The notes under the pieces are model-generated. The model saw nothing but the letters and a program-made list of their open reading frames with translations. It was not told the DNA's origin and made no database searches. From CBFDBF01 sp050304615 (GTDB taxonomy: Bacteria > Pseudomonadota > Gammaproteobacteria > Chromatiales > Chromatiaceae), in the NCBI GenBank assembly GCA_050304615.1, contig JBNLDW010000010.1, forward strand, positions 1 to 64,000: a stretch of 64,000 nt of DNA. Reading direction: 5' to 3'. A program made the position numbers and the translations under genes. This document shows, piece by piece, positions 27,505 to 37,299 of the stretch. Positions within the stretch are counted from its first letter, which is position 1; each line of letters starts with the position of its first letter.

Positions 27505-28275
27505 GTGATTGATTCAAGCGCCATTATTGATCCAGCCGCAGAGTTGGATGAGGGGGTAACAGTAGGCCCATTTGCTGTTATCGGTCCCAAGGTGCGCGTT
27601 GGCAGAGGCACCACTATAGGACCACATGCGGTTCTGCGTGGGCCTACAACCATAGGCGTAGATAACCAGATTTTCCAGTTCTCCTCAATAGGCGATGACC
27701 CACAGGATAAGAAGTATGCTGGTGAAGAGACGGTGCTGGAGATCGGTGATCGCAATGTAATCCGAGAGTTTGTCACCATGAATCGCGGTACTGCTCAGGA
27801 TCGTGGAGCGACAACGATCGGCTCCGATAATCTGTTTATGGTCTCAACCCACGTAGCCCATGACTGTGTTATTGGTGATCATGTGATTTTGGCCAATGCT
27901 GCCTCTATAGCGGGACACGTAACGATTGATGATTGGGCAATCCTTGGTGGATTTTCGCTGGTACATCAATTCTGTCATATAGGGGCGCACTGCTTTAGTG
28001 GTATGAGCTCGGTAATATCTAAGGATGTTCCGCCCTATGTTATGGTAAGTGGGCATCCTGCCAGACCCCATGGCATAAACTCGGAAGGCCTACGCAGGCT
28101 GGGTTTTACAGAAGCTGCAATCCAGGCCATAAAGCGTGCCTATAAGGCCCTGTATAAAGAGAAGATGAAGCTTACAGAGGCAACTGTGGTACTGACGGAG
28201 ATGGCTGAAGAGTATCCGGAGATCGCAGTGATGACCAAGTTTTTGGAGGCAAGCGAGCGCAGCATTGTCCGCTGA
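27505..28275 (+). CDS. lpxA: UDP-N-acetylglucosamine O-acyltransferase
   Basis: 256 aa, first lipid A enzyme. Left-handed beta helix from hexapeptide repeats in the first ~185 residues, catalytic His region THVAHDCVIGDHV, and a C-terminal helical domain. It starts at GTG 27505. The gap after fabZ is 131 bp, unusually long for this operon, and an inverted repeat (CCTGG-CA-CCAGG) lies just before the start. Its end overlaps lpxB by 11 bp. Confidence 0.96.
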   Translation: MIDSSAIIDPAAELDEGVTVGPFAVIGPKVRVGRGTTIGPHAVLRGPTTIGVDNQIFQFSSIGDDPQDKKYAGEETVLEIGDRNVIREFVTMNRGTAQDRGATTIGSDNLFMVSTHVAHDCVIGDHVILANAASIAGHVTIDDWAILGGFSLVHQFCHIGAHCFSGMSSVISKDVPPYVMVSGHPARPHGINSEGLRRLGFTEAAIQAIKRAYKALYKEKMKLTEATVVLTEMAEEYPEIAVMTKFLEASERSIVR

Positions 28276-29440
28276 TAGACCAAATTTAAGGATTGGCATT
28301 GTCGCCACCGAGGTCTCTGGCGATATGTTGGGCGCTGGCCTGATACGGGAGATCCTGGTCAAATATCCAGGTGCGCAGTTTGAGGGTATAGCTGGTCCAG
28401 CCATGCTGGAAGCAGGGTGCCACTCAATGTTCCCAATGGAGCGACTCTCAGTAATGGGCCTGGTCGAGGTTCTAAGGCATCTACCGGAACTGCTCTCTAT
28501 CCGGCGTGCACTGAAAGATCATTTTATCGCCAATCCGCCAGATCTCTTTATCGGTATCGATGGTCCTGATTTTAACCTGGGCCTGGAGCGTAAACTAAAG
28601 CAGGCGGGTATCCCTACAGTCCACTATGTCTGCCCTGCGTTTTGGGCATGGCGTCCAAAACGGGTAAACAAGATTCGACAGGCGACCAATCTTGTTCTCA
28701 GTATCCTTCCTTTTGAGCAGAAGATACTACAACAGTACAAGGTTGCGTCAGCCTATGTGGGGCATCCCATGGCAGACGATATCCCCCTTGAGGTTGATCA
28801 ACCGGCGGCACAGAAGAGGCTGGGGCTTAGTTCAGCAGTGCAGATTGTTGCCCTATTGCCGGGTAGTCGCAGGAGTGAGGTTGAGGCCCTGGCAGATATC
28901 TTTCTACAGACCGCGATGCTCTTCTGGCAGCGCCGTCCTAACACCCATTTTGTGGTGCCGTTGGTAAATAGCAGCATTAGGGAACTGTTCGAACAGCGGC
29001 TACATAGGTATGCGCCAGGACTGCCGCTAACCCTACTGGATGGTAATAGCCGGGATGCGATGTTGGCTGCAGATGTGGTACTGGTGGCATCAGGAACGGC
29101 GACACTGGAGGCGCTGCTACTCAAGCGTCCAATGGTCGTTGCCTACCGTCTGAACCCGTTTACCTACTGGATATTGACCACCTTTCGGCTGCTCAAGATT
29201 GAACATGTTGCACTGGCCAACCTGCTGGCTGGGCGCGAGATAGCACCAGAGTTTATCCAGGATGCCGCTACCCCAGGGGTACTGGCCCGGGCGCTTCAAC
29301 GTCTACTTGAATCGCCAACCCTGATAGCCGACATTCAGGCCACTTCTACCAAGATACACCAGGAACTGCGCCGGGATGCAAGTCGCTCGGCGGTGGATGC
29401 GGTATTGCCGCTGATTAAACCAGGTAAGAGAGATGACTGA
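28265..29440 (+). CDS. lpxB: Lipid A disaccharide synthase
   Basis: 391 aa family 19 glycosyltransferase joining UDP-diacyl-GlcN with lipid X. Motifs: IVATEVSGDMLGAGLI at the N terminus, IGIDGPDFNLGLE, VCPAFWAWRPKR and LLPGSRRSEV in the nucleotide-sugar domain. TTG 28265 overlaps lpxA; the 3' end overlaps rnhB by 8 bp. Confidence 0.96.
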   Translation: MSADRPNLRIGIVATEVSGDMLGAGLIREILVKYPGAQFEGIAGPAMLEAGCHSMFPMERLSVMGLVEVLRHLPELLSIRRALKDHFIANPPDLFIGIDGPDFNLGLERKLKQAGIPTVHYVCPAFWAWRPKRVNKIRQATNLVLSILPFEQKILQQYKVASAYVGHPMADDIPLEVDQPAAQKRLGLSSAVQIVALLPGSRRSEVEALADIFLQTAMLFWQRRPNTHFVVPLVNSSIRELFEQRLHRYAPGLPLTLLDGNSRDAMLAADVVLVASGTATLEALLLKRPMVVAYRLNPFTYWILTTFRLLKIEHVALANLLAGREIAPEFIQDAATPGVLARALQRLLESPTLIADIQATSTKIHQELRRDASRSAVDAVLPLIKPGKRDD

Positions 29441-30014
29441 TATGAACTCTGCAGTAACTTTGCTCGCCGGGGTGGATGAGGTGGGGCGTGGGCCATTGGC
29501 AGGGCCGGTGGTGGCGGCTGCGGTTATTTTGGATCCAGAGCGTCCTATCGCCGGGCTGGCGGACTCCAAGAAGCTGACCCCAAGGCGGCGTGAGATATTG
29601 GCAGAGCAGATCAAGAGCGCAGCACTGGCCTGGTCTTTGGGACGGGCAGAGGTGGAGGAGATCGATAGCATAAACATCCTGCAGGCCAGCTTGCTTGCCA
29701 TGCGGCGTGCGGTAGAGGGGCTGGTGCCACAGCCGGAGCAGGCATTGGTCGATGGTAACCGCTGTCCCGCTCTCAGCTGCCCAGTCGAGGCGATAGTAGG
29801 AGGGGATGCCATAGTGCCGGCAATCAGTGCCGCCTCAATTATTGCCAAGGTGGCCCGAGACCTTGAGATGGTAGAGATGGATGTAAAATATCCAGGTTAT
29901 GGTCTGGCCCAACACAAAGGTTATCCCACCAAGATGCATATAGAGGCACTGCATAGACTCGGCGTCAGTGTGATCCACCGGCGCTCTTTTGCGCCCGTGC
30001 GCAGGGCTATGTAG
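29433..30014 (+). CDS. rnhB: Ribonuclease HII
   Basis: 193 aa. Catalytic motif AGVDEVGRGPLAGPVV with the first acidic residues, LADSKKLTPRRRE, VDGNRCP and AAASIIAKVARD-like ISAASIIAKVARD. It removes ribonucleotides and RNA primers from DNA. Start ATG 29433 inside the lpxB end. Confidence 0.96.
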   Translation: MTDMNSAVTLLAGVDEVGRGPLAGPVVAAAVILDPERPIAGLADSKKLTPRRREILAEQIKSAALAWSLGRAEVEEIDSINILQASLLAMRRAVEGLVPQPEQALVDGNRCPALSCPVEAIVGGDAIVPAISAASIIAKVARDLEMVEMDVKYPGYGLAQHKGYPTKMHIEALHRLGVSVIHRRSFAPVRRAM

Positions 30015-30067
30015 GCCAGCCATCGGCCCTGACTCATGCCCCCTGATTAGGGTATGATTCTACCCTT

Positions 30068-33000
30068 ATGGAACCCAGTTTTATCCACCTCCGCGTACAC
30101 TCAGAATACTCCCTGGTAGATGGGTTAGTACGGATCAAGCCGCTGGTACAGGCTGCAATTAAGGCGCGTATGCCCGCAGTTGCGGTCACCGACCAGACCA
30201 ACCTGTTCGCCTTGGTTAAATTCTATCAGACGGCACTGAAGGGCGGGATCAAGCCGATTATAGGCGTCGACTGCTGGCTGCGGAATCCGCTGGACGCGAA
30301 CAAACCTAGTCGTCTGCTGTTGCTGGTACAGAACGCTAGCGGCTACCACAATCTGACAAACCTAATCTCTCGCAGCTATCTCGAAGGACAGCACTTGGGG
30401 CGGCCCATGCTGCAGCGTGAATGGCTGGATAATAACAGTACCGGTCTGATTGCACTCTCTGGAGGGAGAGAGGGAGATGTAGGGGCGGCCCTGCTAAGTG
30501 GCAACCAGAAGCAGGCCGAGGAGTTGCTCGATGGCTGGCTGAAGCTATTCGGTGATCGCTACTACCTGGAGCTGAACCGTACCGGTAGAGCTGGTGAAGA
30601 GGATCTTATTCATGCCAGTGTGGAGTTGGCCTTACAGCGGCAGGTTCCAGTGGTGGCGACCAATGATGTGCGCTTTCTACATGCAGAAGATTTTGCAGCC
30701 CATGAGGTACGGGTGTGCATCCATAGTGGACGAACTCTGGATGATCCGCGGCGTCCCCGTGACTACAGCGAACAGCAGTATCTGCGTAGCCAGGAGGAGA
30801 TGGCAGAGCTGTTTGCCGATATTCCAGAGGCGCTGGAGAACAGTGTTGAGATCGCCAAACGATGCAACCTGGAATTGACTCTGGGGGAGAATTATCTGCC
30901 TGATTTTCCGGTTCCAGCCGGGATGACCCTAGCCAATTTTTTTATTCAGTCATCCAATGATGGGTTGGAACAACGACTGGAGACCATTCTTGATCCGACC
31001 AATTCCAACTACGTAGAGCAGCGCAGGATCTATACTGAGCGGCTGCAACTTGAGCTGGATGTGATTATAGAGATGGGTTTCCCTGGTTATTTTCTGATCG
31101 TGGCGGACTTTATCCGTTGGGCCAGAGAGAATGGCATACCGGTTGGCCCTGGGCGCGGTTCTGGTGCTGGCTCGCTGGTCGCCTATGCGCTAAAGATTAC
31201 CGACCTTGATCCACTTGAATACGATCTGCTGTTCGAGCGCTTTCTCAACCCGGAAAGGGTTTCCATGCCGGATTTTGATATCGATTTCTGTATGGATGGA
31301 CGTGACCGGGTGATCGAATATGTAGCCGATCGCTATGGTCGTGACGCGGTCTCCCAGATCATCACATATGGCAGTATGGCGGCCAAGGCGGTGGTCCGTG
31401 ATGTCGGGCGGGTACTTGGGCACCCCTACGGCTTTGTGGATCGTATTGCAAAGTTGATCCCGTTTGAGCTGGGCATCACCCTGGATGACGCCCTGCAAGA
31501 TGGTGCCGAGCTGAATGCGGCATATCGCGATGATGAAGAGGTGGCCGAACTGATCGATATGGCCAAAAAGCTTGAGGGGCTGGTACGTAATGCTGGCAAA
31601 CATGCTGGAGGTGTTGTCATCGCCCCATCCGTGCTGACCGATTTCACCCCCCTCTACTGTGAGCCTGGCGGTGACAACCTGGTGACTCAGCTAGACAAGG
31701 ATGACATTGAGGCGGTGGGACTGGTCAAGTTTGACTTTCTTGGACTGCGTACCCTGACTATCGTCAACTGGGCCGTGGAGACCATAAACCAAGAGCGGCT
31801 CACCAAGGGTGAGCCGGCGATAGATATTGGCAAGATTCCGATGGATGATCCGGCTGCGTTCAAACTGCTCAAGAGTGCCGCAACCACCGCCATATTTCAG
31901 CTTGAATCACGTGGCATGAAGGAGCTCATCCAGAAGCTGCAGCCAGATAGCTTTGATGAAATCATCGCACTGGTGGCGCTCTATCGACCAGGGCCGCTGC
32001 AATCTGGGATGGTGGATGATTATGTCGCACGTAAGCATGGTCGTCAGCAGGTGGTATATCCCCATCCGGCACTAGAGCCGATACTGAAGCCGACCTATGG
32101 CATCATCCTCTACCAGGAGCAGGTCATGCAGATCGCCCAGGTACTGGCTGGCTATACCATGGGTTCCGCCGATCTGTTGCGGCGCGCCATGGGCAAGAAA
32201 AAACATGAGGAGATGGCCAAGCAGGGAGAGATCTTTCGTCAGGGCGCACAGGAGCTGGGAGTTGATGAGAAGGTAGCAACCTATGTATTTGACCTGATGG
32301 AGAAGTTTGCAGGATACGGCTTCAACAAGTCTCACTCTGCGGCCTATGCCGTGGTCTCATATCAGACCCTGTGGCTCAAGGCACACCATCCTGCCGCCTT
32401 TATGTCGGCGGTTCTTTCCGCCGATATGGACCATACCGACAAGGTGGTCATTATGATAGATGAGTGTCGTGCCATGCAGCTAGAAGTCAAGCCGCCGGAT
32501 ATCAACTACTCACACTATAAGTTTGTGGCAGCCGGAGAAAATACGGTTATCTACGGACTGGGGGCAGTCAAGGGTGTGGGTGAGGCGGCAATCTCAGGGA
32601 TTGTTGCTGCGCGTGAGGATGCCGGCCTGTTTACCGATCTGTTCGATTTCTGCCACCGAATAGACTTGCATAAAGCCAACCGCAGGGTGCTTGAGGCGCT
32701 GATTCGTTCCGGTGCCATGGATGCACTGGGGGGCAACCGTGCTTCTCTGATGGCCCAGCTACCCCTGGCCCTAAAGATGGCAGAGCAGCACCACTCCTCT
32801 ATGAATGCAGGGCAGAGCGATCTGTTTGGTATGGCTGAGTCAGGACCGGTGATAGCGCCCAACGATCAGATCATGCCGCATGATGTCGATGATTGGAGCG
32901 ATGAGCAGCGTCTGCAGGGGGAGAAGGATACCCTAGGACTCTATCTGACAGGTCATCCGATCGACCGCTATGAGTCGGAGCTGGCAGGTATAGGTGCCGT

Positions 33001-33610
33001 AAGAATCGGCAGCATTCTGCAGGAGGGTGCTACCGCACCCAACAATGGTGGTTCCAGACGGCGACACAGCAGCCGCCAGGTGATGATAGCCGGTCTGGCT
33101 ATCTCGGTTAGCCATCGTCAGACCCAGCGCGGCAGAATGGGTACAGTGCTGCTTGATGACAAGAGTGGCCGGATTGAGGCCACCCTCTTTTCCGAGACAT
33201 ACGAGAGCTATCGTGATCTGCTGACGACAGACAATATTCTGGTAATCGTCGGTAGTACCAATTATGACGAGTATCGAGGTGGGATGGGTATCCGAGTGGA
33301 TCAGGTGTATGAGTTTGAACAGGCGCGGAGCGTCAACGCACATGCTATCCGACTAAGCAGCAACGGCGTTTTGTTACAGGAGCAGGGCCTCGACCAACAG
33401 GGTTTCCTGCATGAGATGGAGGCGATCCTCTCACCCTATCTTGGGGGTGGCTGCGGCGTCTGTATGGACTTTAGGCAGGATGGGGCTAGTGTACTATTGG
33501 AGTTTGGTGAGGAGTGGCGGGTCAACCCAACTGATGAGCTATTACGCCGGCTGGAAGGCTTTTCCGGGGTCAGCAGGGTAGATGTCGTATATGGCAAGTC
33601 GGGTGGCTGA
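30068..33610 (+). CDS. dnaE: DNA polymerase III subunit alpha
   Basis: 1180 aa replicative polymerase. An N-terminal PHP domain (FIHLRVHSEYSLVDGL) comes first; the palm has the catalytic aspartates in PDFDIDF (residue ~403) plus GPGRGSGAGSL. The fingers and beta-binding regions follow, then a helix-hairpin-helix and an OB fold (~1000-1080, VMIAGLAISVSHRQTQRGRMG). Full length with no frame break. It lies between rnhB and accA, as in E. coli. Confidence 0.98.
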   Translation: MEPSFIHLRVHSEYSLVDGLVRIKPLVQAAIKARMPAVAVTDQTNLFALVKFYQTALKGGIKPIIGVDCWLRNPLDANKPSRLLLLVQNASGYHNLTNLISRSYLEGQHLGRPMLQREWLDNNSTGLIALSGGREGDVGAALLSGNQKQAEELLDGWLKLFGDRYYLELNRTGRAGEEDLIHASVELALQRQVPVVATNDVRFLHAEDFAAHEVRVCIHSGRTLDDPRRPRDYSEQQYLRSQEEMAELFADIPEALENSVEIAKRCNLELTLGENYLPDFPVPAGMTLANFFIQSSNDGLEQRLETILDPTNSNYVEQRRIYTERLQLELDVIIEMGFPGYFLIVADFIRWARENGIPVGPGRGSGAGSLVAYALKITDLDPLEYDLLFERFLNPERVSMPDFDIDFCMDGRDRVIEYVADRYGRDAVSQIITYGSMAAKAVVRDVGRVLGHPYGFVDRIAKLIPFELGITLDDALQDGAELNAAYRDDEEVAELIDMAKKLEGLVRNAGKHAGGVVIAPSVLTDFTPLYCEPGGDNLVTQLDKDDIEAVGLVKFDFLGLRTLTIVNWAVETINQERLTKGEPAIDIGKIPMDDPAAFKLLKSAATTAIFQLESRGMKELIQKLQPDSFDEIIALVALYRPGPLQSGMVDDYVARKHGRQQVVYPHPALEPILKPTYGIILYQEQVMQIAQVLAGYTMGSADLLRRAMGKKKHEEMAKQGEIFRQGAQELGVDEKVATYVFDLMEKFAGYGFNKSHSAAYAVVSYQTLWLKAHHPAAFMSAVLSADMDHTDKVVIMIDECRAMQLEVKPPDINYSHYKFVAAGENTVIYGLGAVKGVGEAAISGIVAAREDAGLFTDLFDFCHRIDLHKANRRVLEALIRSGAMDALGGNRASLMAQLPLALKMAEQHHSSMNAGQSDLFGMAESGPVIAPNDQIMPHDVDDWSDEQRLQGEKDTLGLYLTGHPIDRYESELAGIGAVRIGSILQEGATAPNNGGSRRRHSSRQVMIAGLAISVSHRQTQRGRMGTVLLDDKSGRIEATLFSETYESYRDLLTTDNILVIVGSTNYDEYRGGMGIRVDQVYEFEQARSVNAHAIRLSSNGVLLQEQGLDQQGFLHEMEAILSPYLGGGCGVCMDFRQDGASVLLEFGEEWRVNPTDELLRRLEGFSGVSRVDVVYGKSGG

Positions 33611-33694
33611 TTTGATCAGGAAGTTATCCCAAAGAGCCTGGAAAGAGCGTGGATATAGGTACAACTGATCACCCTAAACCGGTATATTATAGGT

Positions 33695-34654
33695 ATGAAT
33701 CTAAATTTCCTTGAATTTGAACAGCCGATTGCTGAGCTTGAGGCCAAGATTGAAGAGTTGCGTCTAGTCGGCAACGATGCCGAGATCAACATCCAGGATG
33801 AGATAGCGCGCCTTGAGAACAAGAGTCGCACCCTGACAGAGTCGATCTTCTCCAACCTCAAGCCGTGGCATATTTCGCAGATGGCACGCCACCCTCAGCG
33901 GCCCTATATGTTCGATTACATTGAACGTATATTTACCGATTTTGAAGAGTTGCATGGCGATCGCGCCTTTGCCGATGACCATGCCATCGTAGGTGGGATA
34001 GCCCGTTTTGAGGGGCGTTCAGTAATGCTGATTGGCCATCAGAAGGGGCGGGATACCAAGGAGAAGCTGCACCGCAATTTTGGTATGCCTCGTCCTGAGG
34101 GTTATCGCAAGGCGCTACGGCTGATGAAGACGGCAGAACGGTTCAAGCTGCCACTTCTGACCTTTATCGACACCCCCGGAGCCTACCCCGGTGTGGGGGC
34201 AGAGGAGCGTGGTCAGAGCGAGGCTATTGCGCGCAATCTTATGGTGATGGCTGGGCTGAAGACTCCAATCATCTGCACAGTTATGGGTGAGGGCGGCTCT
34301 GGTGGAGCCCTTGCTATTGGGGTTGGTGACCGGGTGCTGATGCTGGAGTACAGCACCTATTCAGTGATATCACCCGAGGGGTGCGCCTCTATCCTGTGGA
34401 AGAGTGCAGACAAGGCATCGCTGGCGGCAGAGGCGATGGGGATAACATCTAGCCGTCTCAAAGAGTTGGGATTGATCGATGGCATTATTCCAGAACCTCT
34501 GGGTGGTGCCCATCGTGATATGGATGCAATGGCTGAAAATATGCGATATGCCCTGGCGGAACGTCTTGATCACTTGGTGCAGCTACCGCTTGACCGACTA
34601 TTGGATGAGCGTTACCAGCGGCTTATGCAATATGGGCAGTTCAGTAGTAGCTGA
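33695..34654 (+). CDS. accA: Acetyl-CoA carboxylase carboxyltransferase subunit alpha
   Basis: 319 aa, standard length. It forms the alpha2beta2 carboxyltransferase with AccD and makes malonyl-CoA. Motifs: FLEFEQPIAELEAKIEEL at the N terminus, RDTKEKLHRNFGMPRPEGYRK region, DTPGAYPGVGAEERGQSEA and GEGGSGGALAIGVGD. No clear Shine-Dalgarno precedes ATG 33695. TilS follows after 14 bp. Confidence 0.97.
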   Translation: MNLNFLEFEQPIAELEAKIEELRLVGNDAEINIQDEIARLENKSRTLTESIFSNLKPWHISQMARHPQRPYMFDYIERIFTDFEELHGDRAFADDHAIVGGIARFEGRSVMLIGHQKGRDTKEKLHRNFGMPRPEGYRKALRLMKTAERFKLPLLTFIDTPGAYPGVGAEERGQSEAIARNLMVMAGLKTPIICTVMGEGGSGGALAIGVGDRVLMLEYSTYSVISPEGCASILWKSADKASLAAEAMGITSSRLKELGLIDGIIPEPLGGAHRDMDAMAENMRYALAERLDHLVQLPLDRLLDERYQRLMQYGQFSSS

Positions 34655-34668
34655 TAATCGAACGATAC

Positions 34669-35994
34669 ATGGCCTTCTCCCCAGAGCGGCTACTCGCAGT
34701 TATCTCCAGCCTTCCGCCGGCCCCACGTTATTGGGTGGCCTATAGCGGCGGGTTGGACTCACAGGTACTACTCCACGCCCTCTCTGCTTTACGCCCTCAG
34801 CTTGCGGCAGAGCTATCTGCAATCCATGTAGATCATGGTCTGCATCTATACGCGGCCGACTGGTCGAGCCAGTGTGAACGCTATTGTTACGAGCAGGATA
34901 TCCCGTTCAAGGTTGTCCGGGTCAAGGTAGAGGCTGCCACTGGGGAAAGCCTTGAGGCAGCGGCCAGAGATATGCGTTACGCCGCCATTGCAGCAGAGAT
35001 CGGGGCAGGTGATATTCTATTTACCGCCCACCATCAGGACGACCAGGCAGAGACGGTACTGCTGCAGCTGCTGCGTGGTAGTGGCCCGAGTGGACTTGCG
35101 GCCATGCCTGCCATCTGTGAATTTGCCAGCGGTTATCATGCTCGCCCACTGCTGGGGTTCTCCCGCCGGCATTTGGCCAGCTACGCCGATGAGGTGGGGC
35201 TCTCTTGGCTGGAGGATCCTAGCAATCGCGATATCTCATTTGATCGAAATTTTCTACGGCAGCAGGTGATCCCGCTACTGGCCGAGCGTTGGCCTTCTAT
35301 GAGTCGTACCCTATCTCGTAGTGCCAGCCACTGTGGTGAGGCCCAGCACCTGATCGATGGGATGGCGCAGCAGGATCTGGACAAACTGCGGGATACTGCA
35401 GACAGCAGCCTAAACCTAACCCTGCTGGCAGAACTACCACCGCCTCAGGGGCGTGCAGTGCTGCGCAGCTGGATCAAGGGTGAGGGGTTTACTCTTCCAG
35501 ATACAGTACATCTGGAGCGGGCATTGGTAGAGATGGTCGCAGCCAGAGAGGGGCGCAATCCATTGGTTGCATGGCAGGGTGCAGAGCTGCGGCGTTTTCG
35601 TGGTCGACTCTATATCTCCCGGCCATTATCACCACTAGATTCAGGCCAGGTTCTACAGTGGGATGGGCGCTCTCCCTTGGAGCTGCCAGCAGGGCTGGGT
35701 AGACTCTTGATTGAGGAGGGGGAATCAGGCATCCCACTGCAACTGTGGGAGTCTGGTGCTATCCAGGTGCGTTTTCGCTCCGGTGGTGAGCGCTGTAGTC
35801 CACCCGGTCGTGGCCATAGTAAAAGCCTTAAGAAGCTGTATCAGGAGCTGGGTGTTCCGCCCTGGCAACGGCAGCGCCTACCATTGATCTTTGTGGATGA
35901 TCAGCTAGTTGCAGTGGGAGACCTGCACTACTGTATCTCAACAGTGCCACAATCTGGATTTAGGGGTATCAACCTGCGTTGGGAACGGGCATAG
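34669..35994 (+). CDS. tilS: tRNA(Ile)-lysidine synthase
   Basis: 441 aa. The N-type ATP pyrophosphatase P-loop YSGGLDS is at ~25-31, and HHQDDQAETVLLQLLRGSG and LEDPSNRD follow. The central and C-terminal domains (R-x-R-x-GGERCSPPGRGHSKSLKK region) complete the proteobacterial long form. It converts the wobble C of tRNA-Ile(CAU) to lysidine, so it is essential. It is the last gene of the long housekeeping run. Confidence 0.96.
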   Translation: MAFSPERLLAVISSLPPAPRYWVAYSGGLDSQVLLHALSALRPQLAAELSAIHVDHGLHLYAADWSSQCERYCYEQDIPFKVVRVKVEAATGESLEAAARDMRYAAIAAEIGAGDILFTAHHQDDQAETVLLQLLRGSGPSGLAAMPAICEFASGYHARPLLGFSRRHLASYADEVGLSWLEDPSNRDISFDRNFLRQQVIPLLAERWPSMSRTLSRSASHCGEAQHLIDGMAQQDLDKLRDTADSSLNLTLLAELPPPQGRAVLRSWIKGEGFTLPDTVHLERALVEMVAAREGRNPLVAWQGAELRRFRGRLYISRPLSPLDSGQVLQWDGRSPLELPAGLGRLLIEEGESGIPLQLWESGAIQVRFRSGGERCSPPGRGHSKSLKKLYQELGVPPWQRQRLPLIFVDDQLVAVGDLHYCISTVPQSGFRGINLRWERA

Positions 35995-36058
35995 AATTTG
36001 CACTACACTTACGTATAGATGCAAGTTTTATTTTGTTTGAACAGCAAGGTTTCCAGCT

Positions 36059-37282
36059 ATGCCGATCTACAACTATAAGGCGCGTAACAGCAGGGGCGAG
36101 TCAGTGTCCGGTGAGATGGAGGCGGCCACTACAGAGTCCGTCGCCTCACTCCTGTTAAATAGCGGTGTTACCCCAATTGATATCACCGCAGTGGTAGAGC
36201 AGGAGGATGCACTCCAGGAGTTGCGCAGCAAGTTTGGCAGAAGAAAGCCCACCCTCGATGACCTAATCCACCTGTGTCGCCAGATGCATAGTCTCAATAA
36301 GGCTGGTGTACCCATAATCCGCGGTATTACTGGGTTGGCAGAGACCATGCGTAACCCGTTGTTGGCAGAGATCCTAACAGGAATAAAGGTAGAGCTGGAG
36401 TCCGGCAAGGAGCTGTCTCTAGCTATGAGTAAGTACGCGGATACCTTTCCTACAATCATGATAAGTCTGGTTAGGGTAGGTGAAAATACCGGCAAGCTGG
36501 ATGAGGCATTCCTGCAACTAGCCACCTACCTGGAGCTGGAGCGGGATACCCGTAACCGCATAAAGGCTGCCCTGCGTTACCCAAGCTTTGTCCTCATCGC
36601 CATCGCTGTAGCTATAGCTGCGGTAAATATCTGGGTCATCCCAGCCTTTGCCAAGGTGTTTGCAGGAAAGAATATGGTGCTGCCATGGCAGACCAAGGCA
36701 CTGCTTGCCACGTCCGATTTTTTTGTCGCCTACTGGCCGCTAATGTTACTGGCGGTAATTGCCGCTGTTATTGGGGTACGTTATTACGTTCGCACCGATG
36801 AGGGGCGTTATCTATGGGATCGTATGAAGCTAAGGCTGCCGATAGTGGGGGATCTGATTCATCGGGCTACTATGGGTCGTTTTGCCCGTGCCTTTGCCAT
36901 GTCAGTTGGTAGCGGTGTGCCTCTTATTCAGGCGCTTACCGTGGTATCTCGGGCAGTTGATAATGAGTATGTCGGCAGTCGTATCCTCAGTATGCGCAAC
37001 GGTGTGGAGCGAGGCGATACATTGACCCGCACCGCATCTGCAACCGGTCTGTTTACCCCACTGGTGATTCAGATGCTGGCAGTCGGGGAAGAGACGGGCG
37101 CGGTTGATCATATGTTGGCAGAGGCGGCGGACTTCTATGAGCGCGAGGTGGATTATGATCTAAAGAATCTTACCACTGCTATCGAACCGATTTTGCTGAT
37201 CGCTGTAGGTATCCTGGTGCTGATTTTGGCACTAGGCATCTTCCTGCCGATGTGGGATCTCACTCAGTTGACCAGGCGCTGA
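36059..37282 (+). CDS. mshG: MSHA/type IV pilus inner-membrane platform protein (GspF/PilC family)
   Basis: 407 aa with two T2SSF domains (~70-195 and ~270-395), each ending in membrane helices. Typical motifs: MPIYNYKARNSRGE at the N terminus, VGENTGKLDEAF and VGEETGAVDHMLAEAADFYE. It is the platform that couples the MshE ATPase to pilin assembly. In Vibrio mshG follows mshE; here it leads the separate operon mshG-Q-C-D-O-P, and mshE ends the other operon ~16 kb away. Confidence 0.9.
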   Translation: MPIYNYKARNSRGESVSGEMEAATTESVASLLLNSGVTPIDITAVVEQEDALQELRSKFGRRKPTLDDLIHLCRQMHSLNKAGVPIIRGITGLAETMRNPLLAEILTGIKVELESGKELSLAMSKYADTFPTIMISLVRVGENTGKLDEAFLQLATYLELERDTRNRIKAALRYPSFVLIAIAVAIAAVNIWVIPAFAKVFAGKNMVLPWQTKALLATSDFFVAYWPLMLLAVIAAVIGVRYYVRTDEGRYLWDRMKLRLPIVGDLIHRATMGRFARAFAMSVGSGVPLIQALTVVSRAVDNEYVGSRILSMRNGVERGDTLTRTASATGLFTPLVIQMLAVGEETGAVDHMLAEAADFYEREVDYDLKNLTTAIEPILLIAVGILVLILALGIFLPMWDLTQLTRR

Positions 37283-37299
37283 GGCTTGAGAACCAAGCT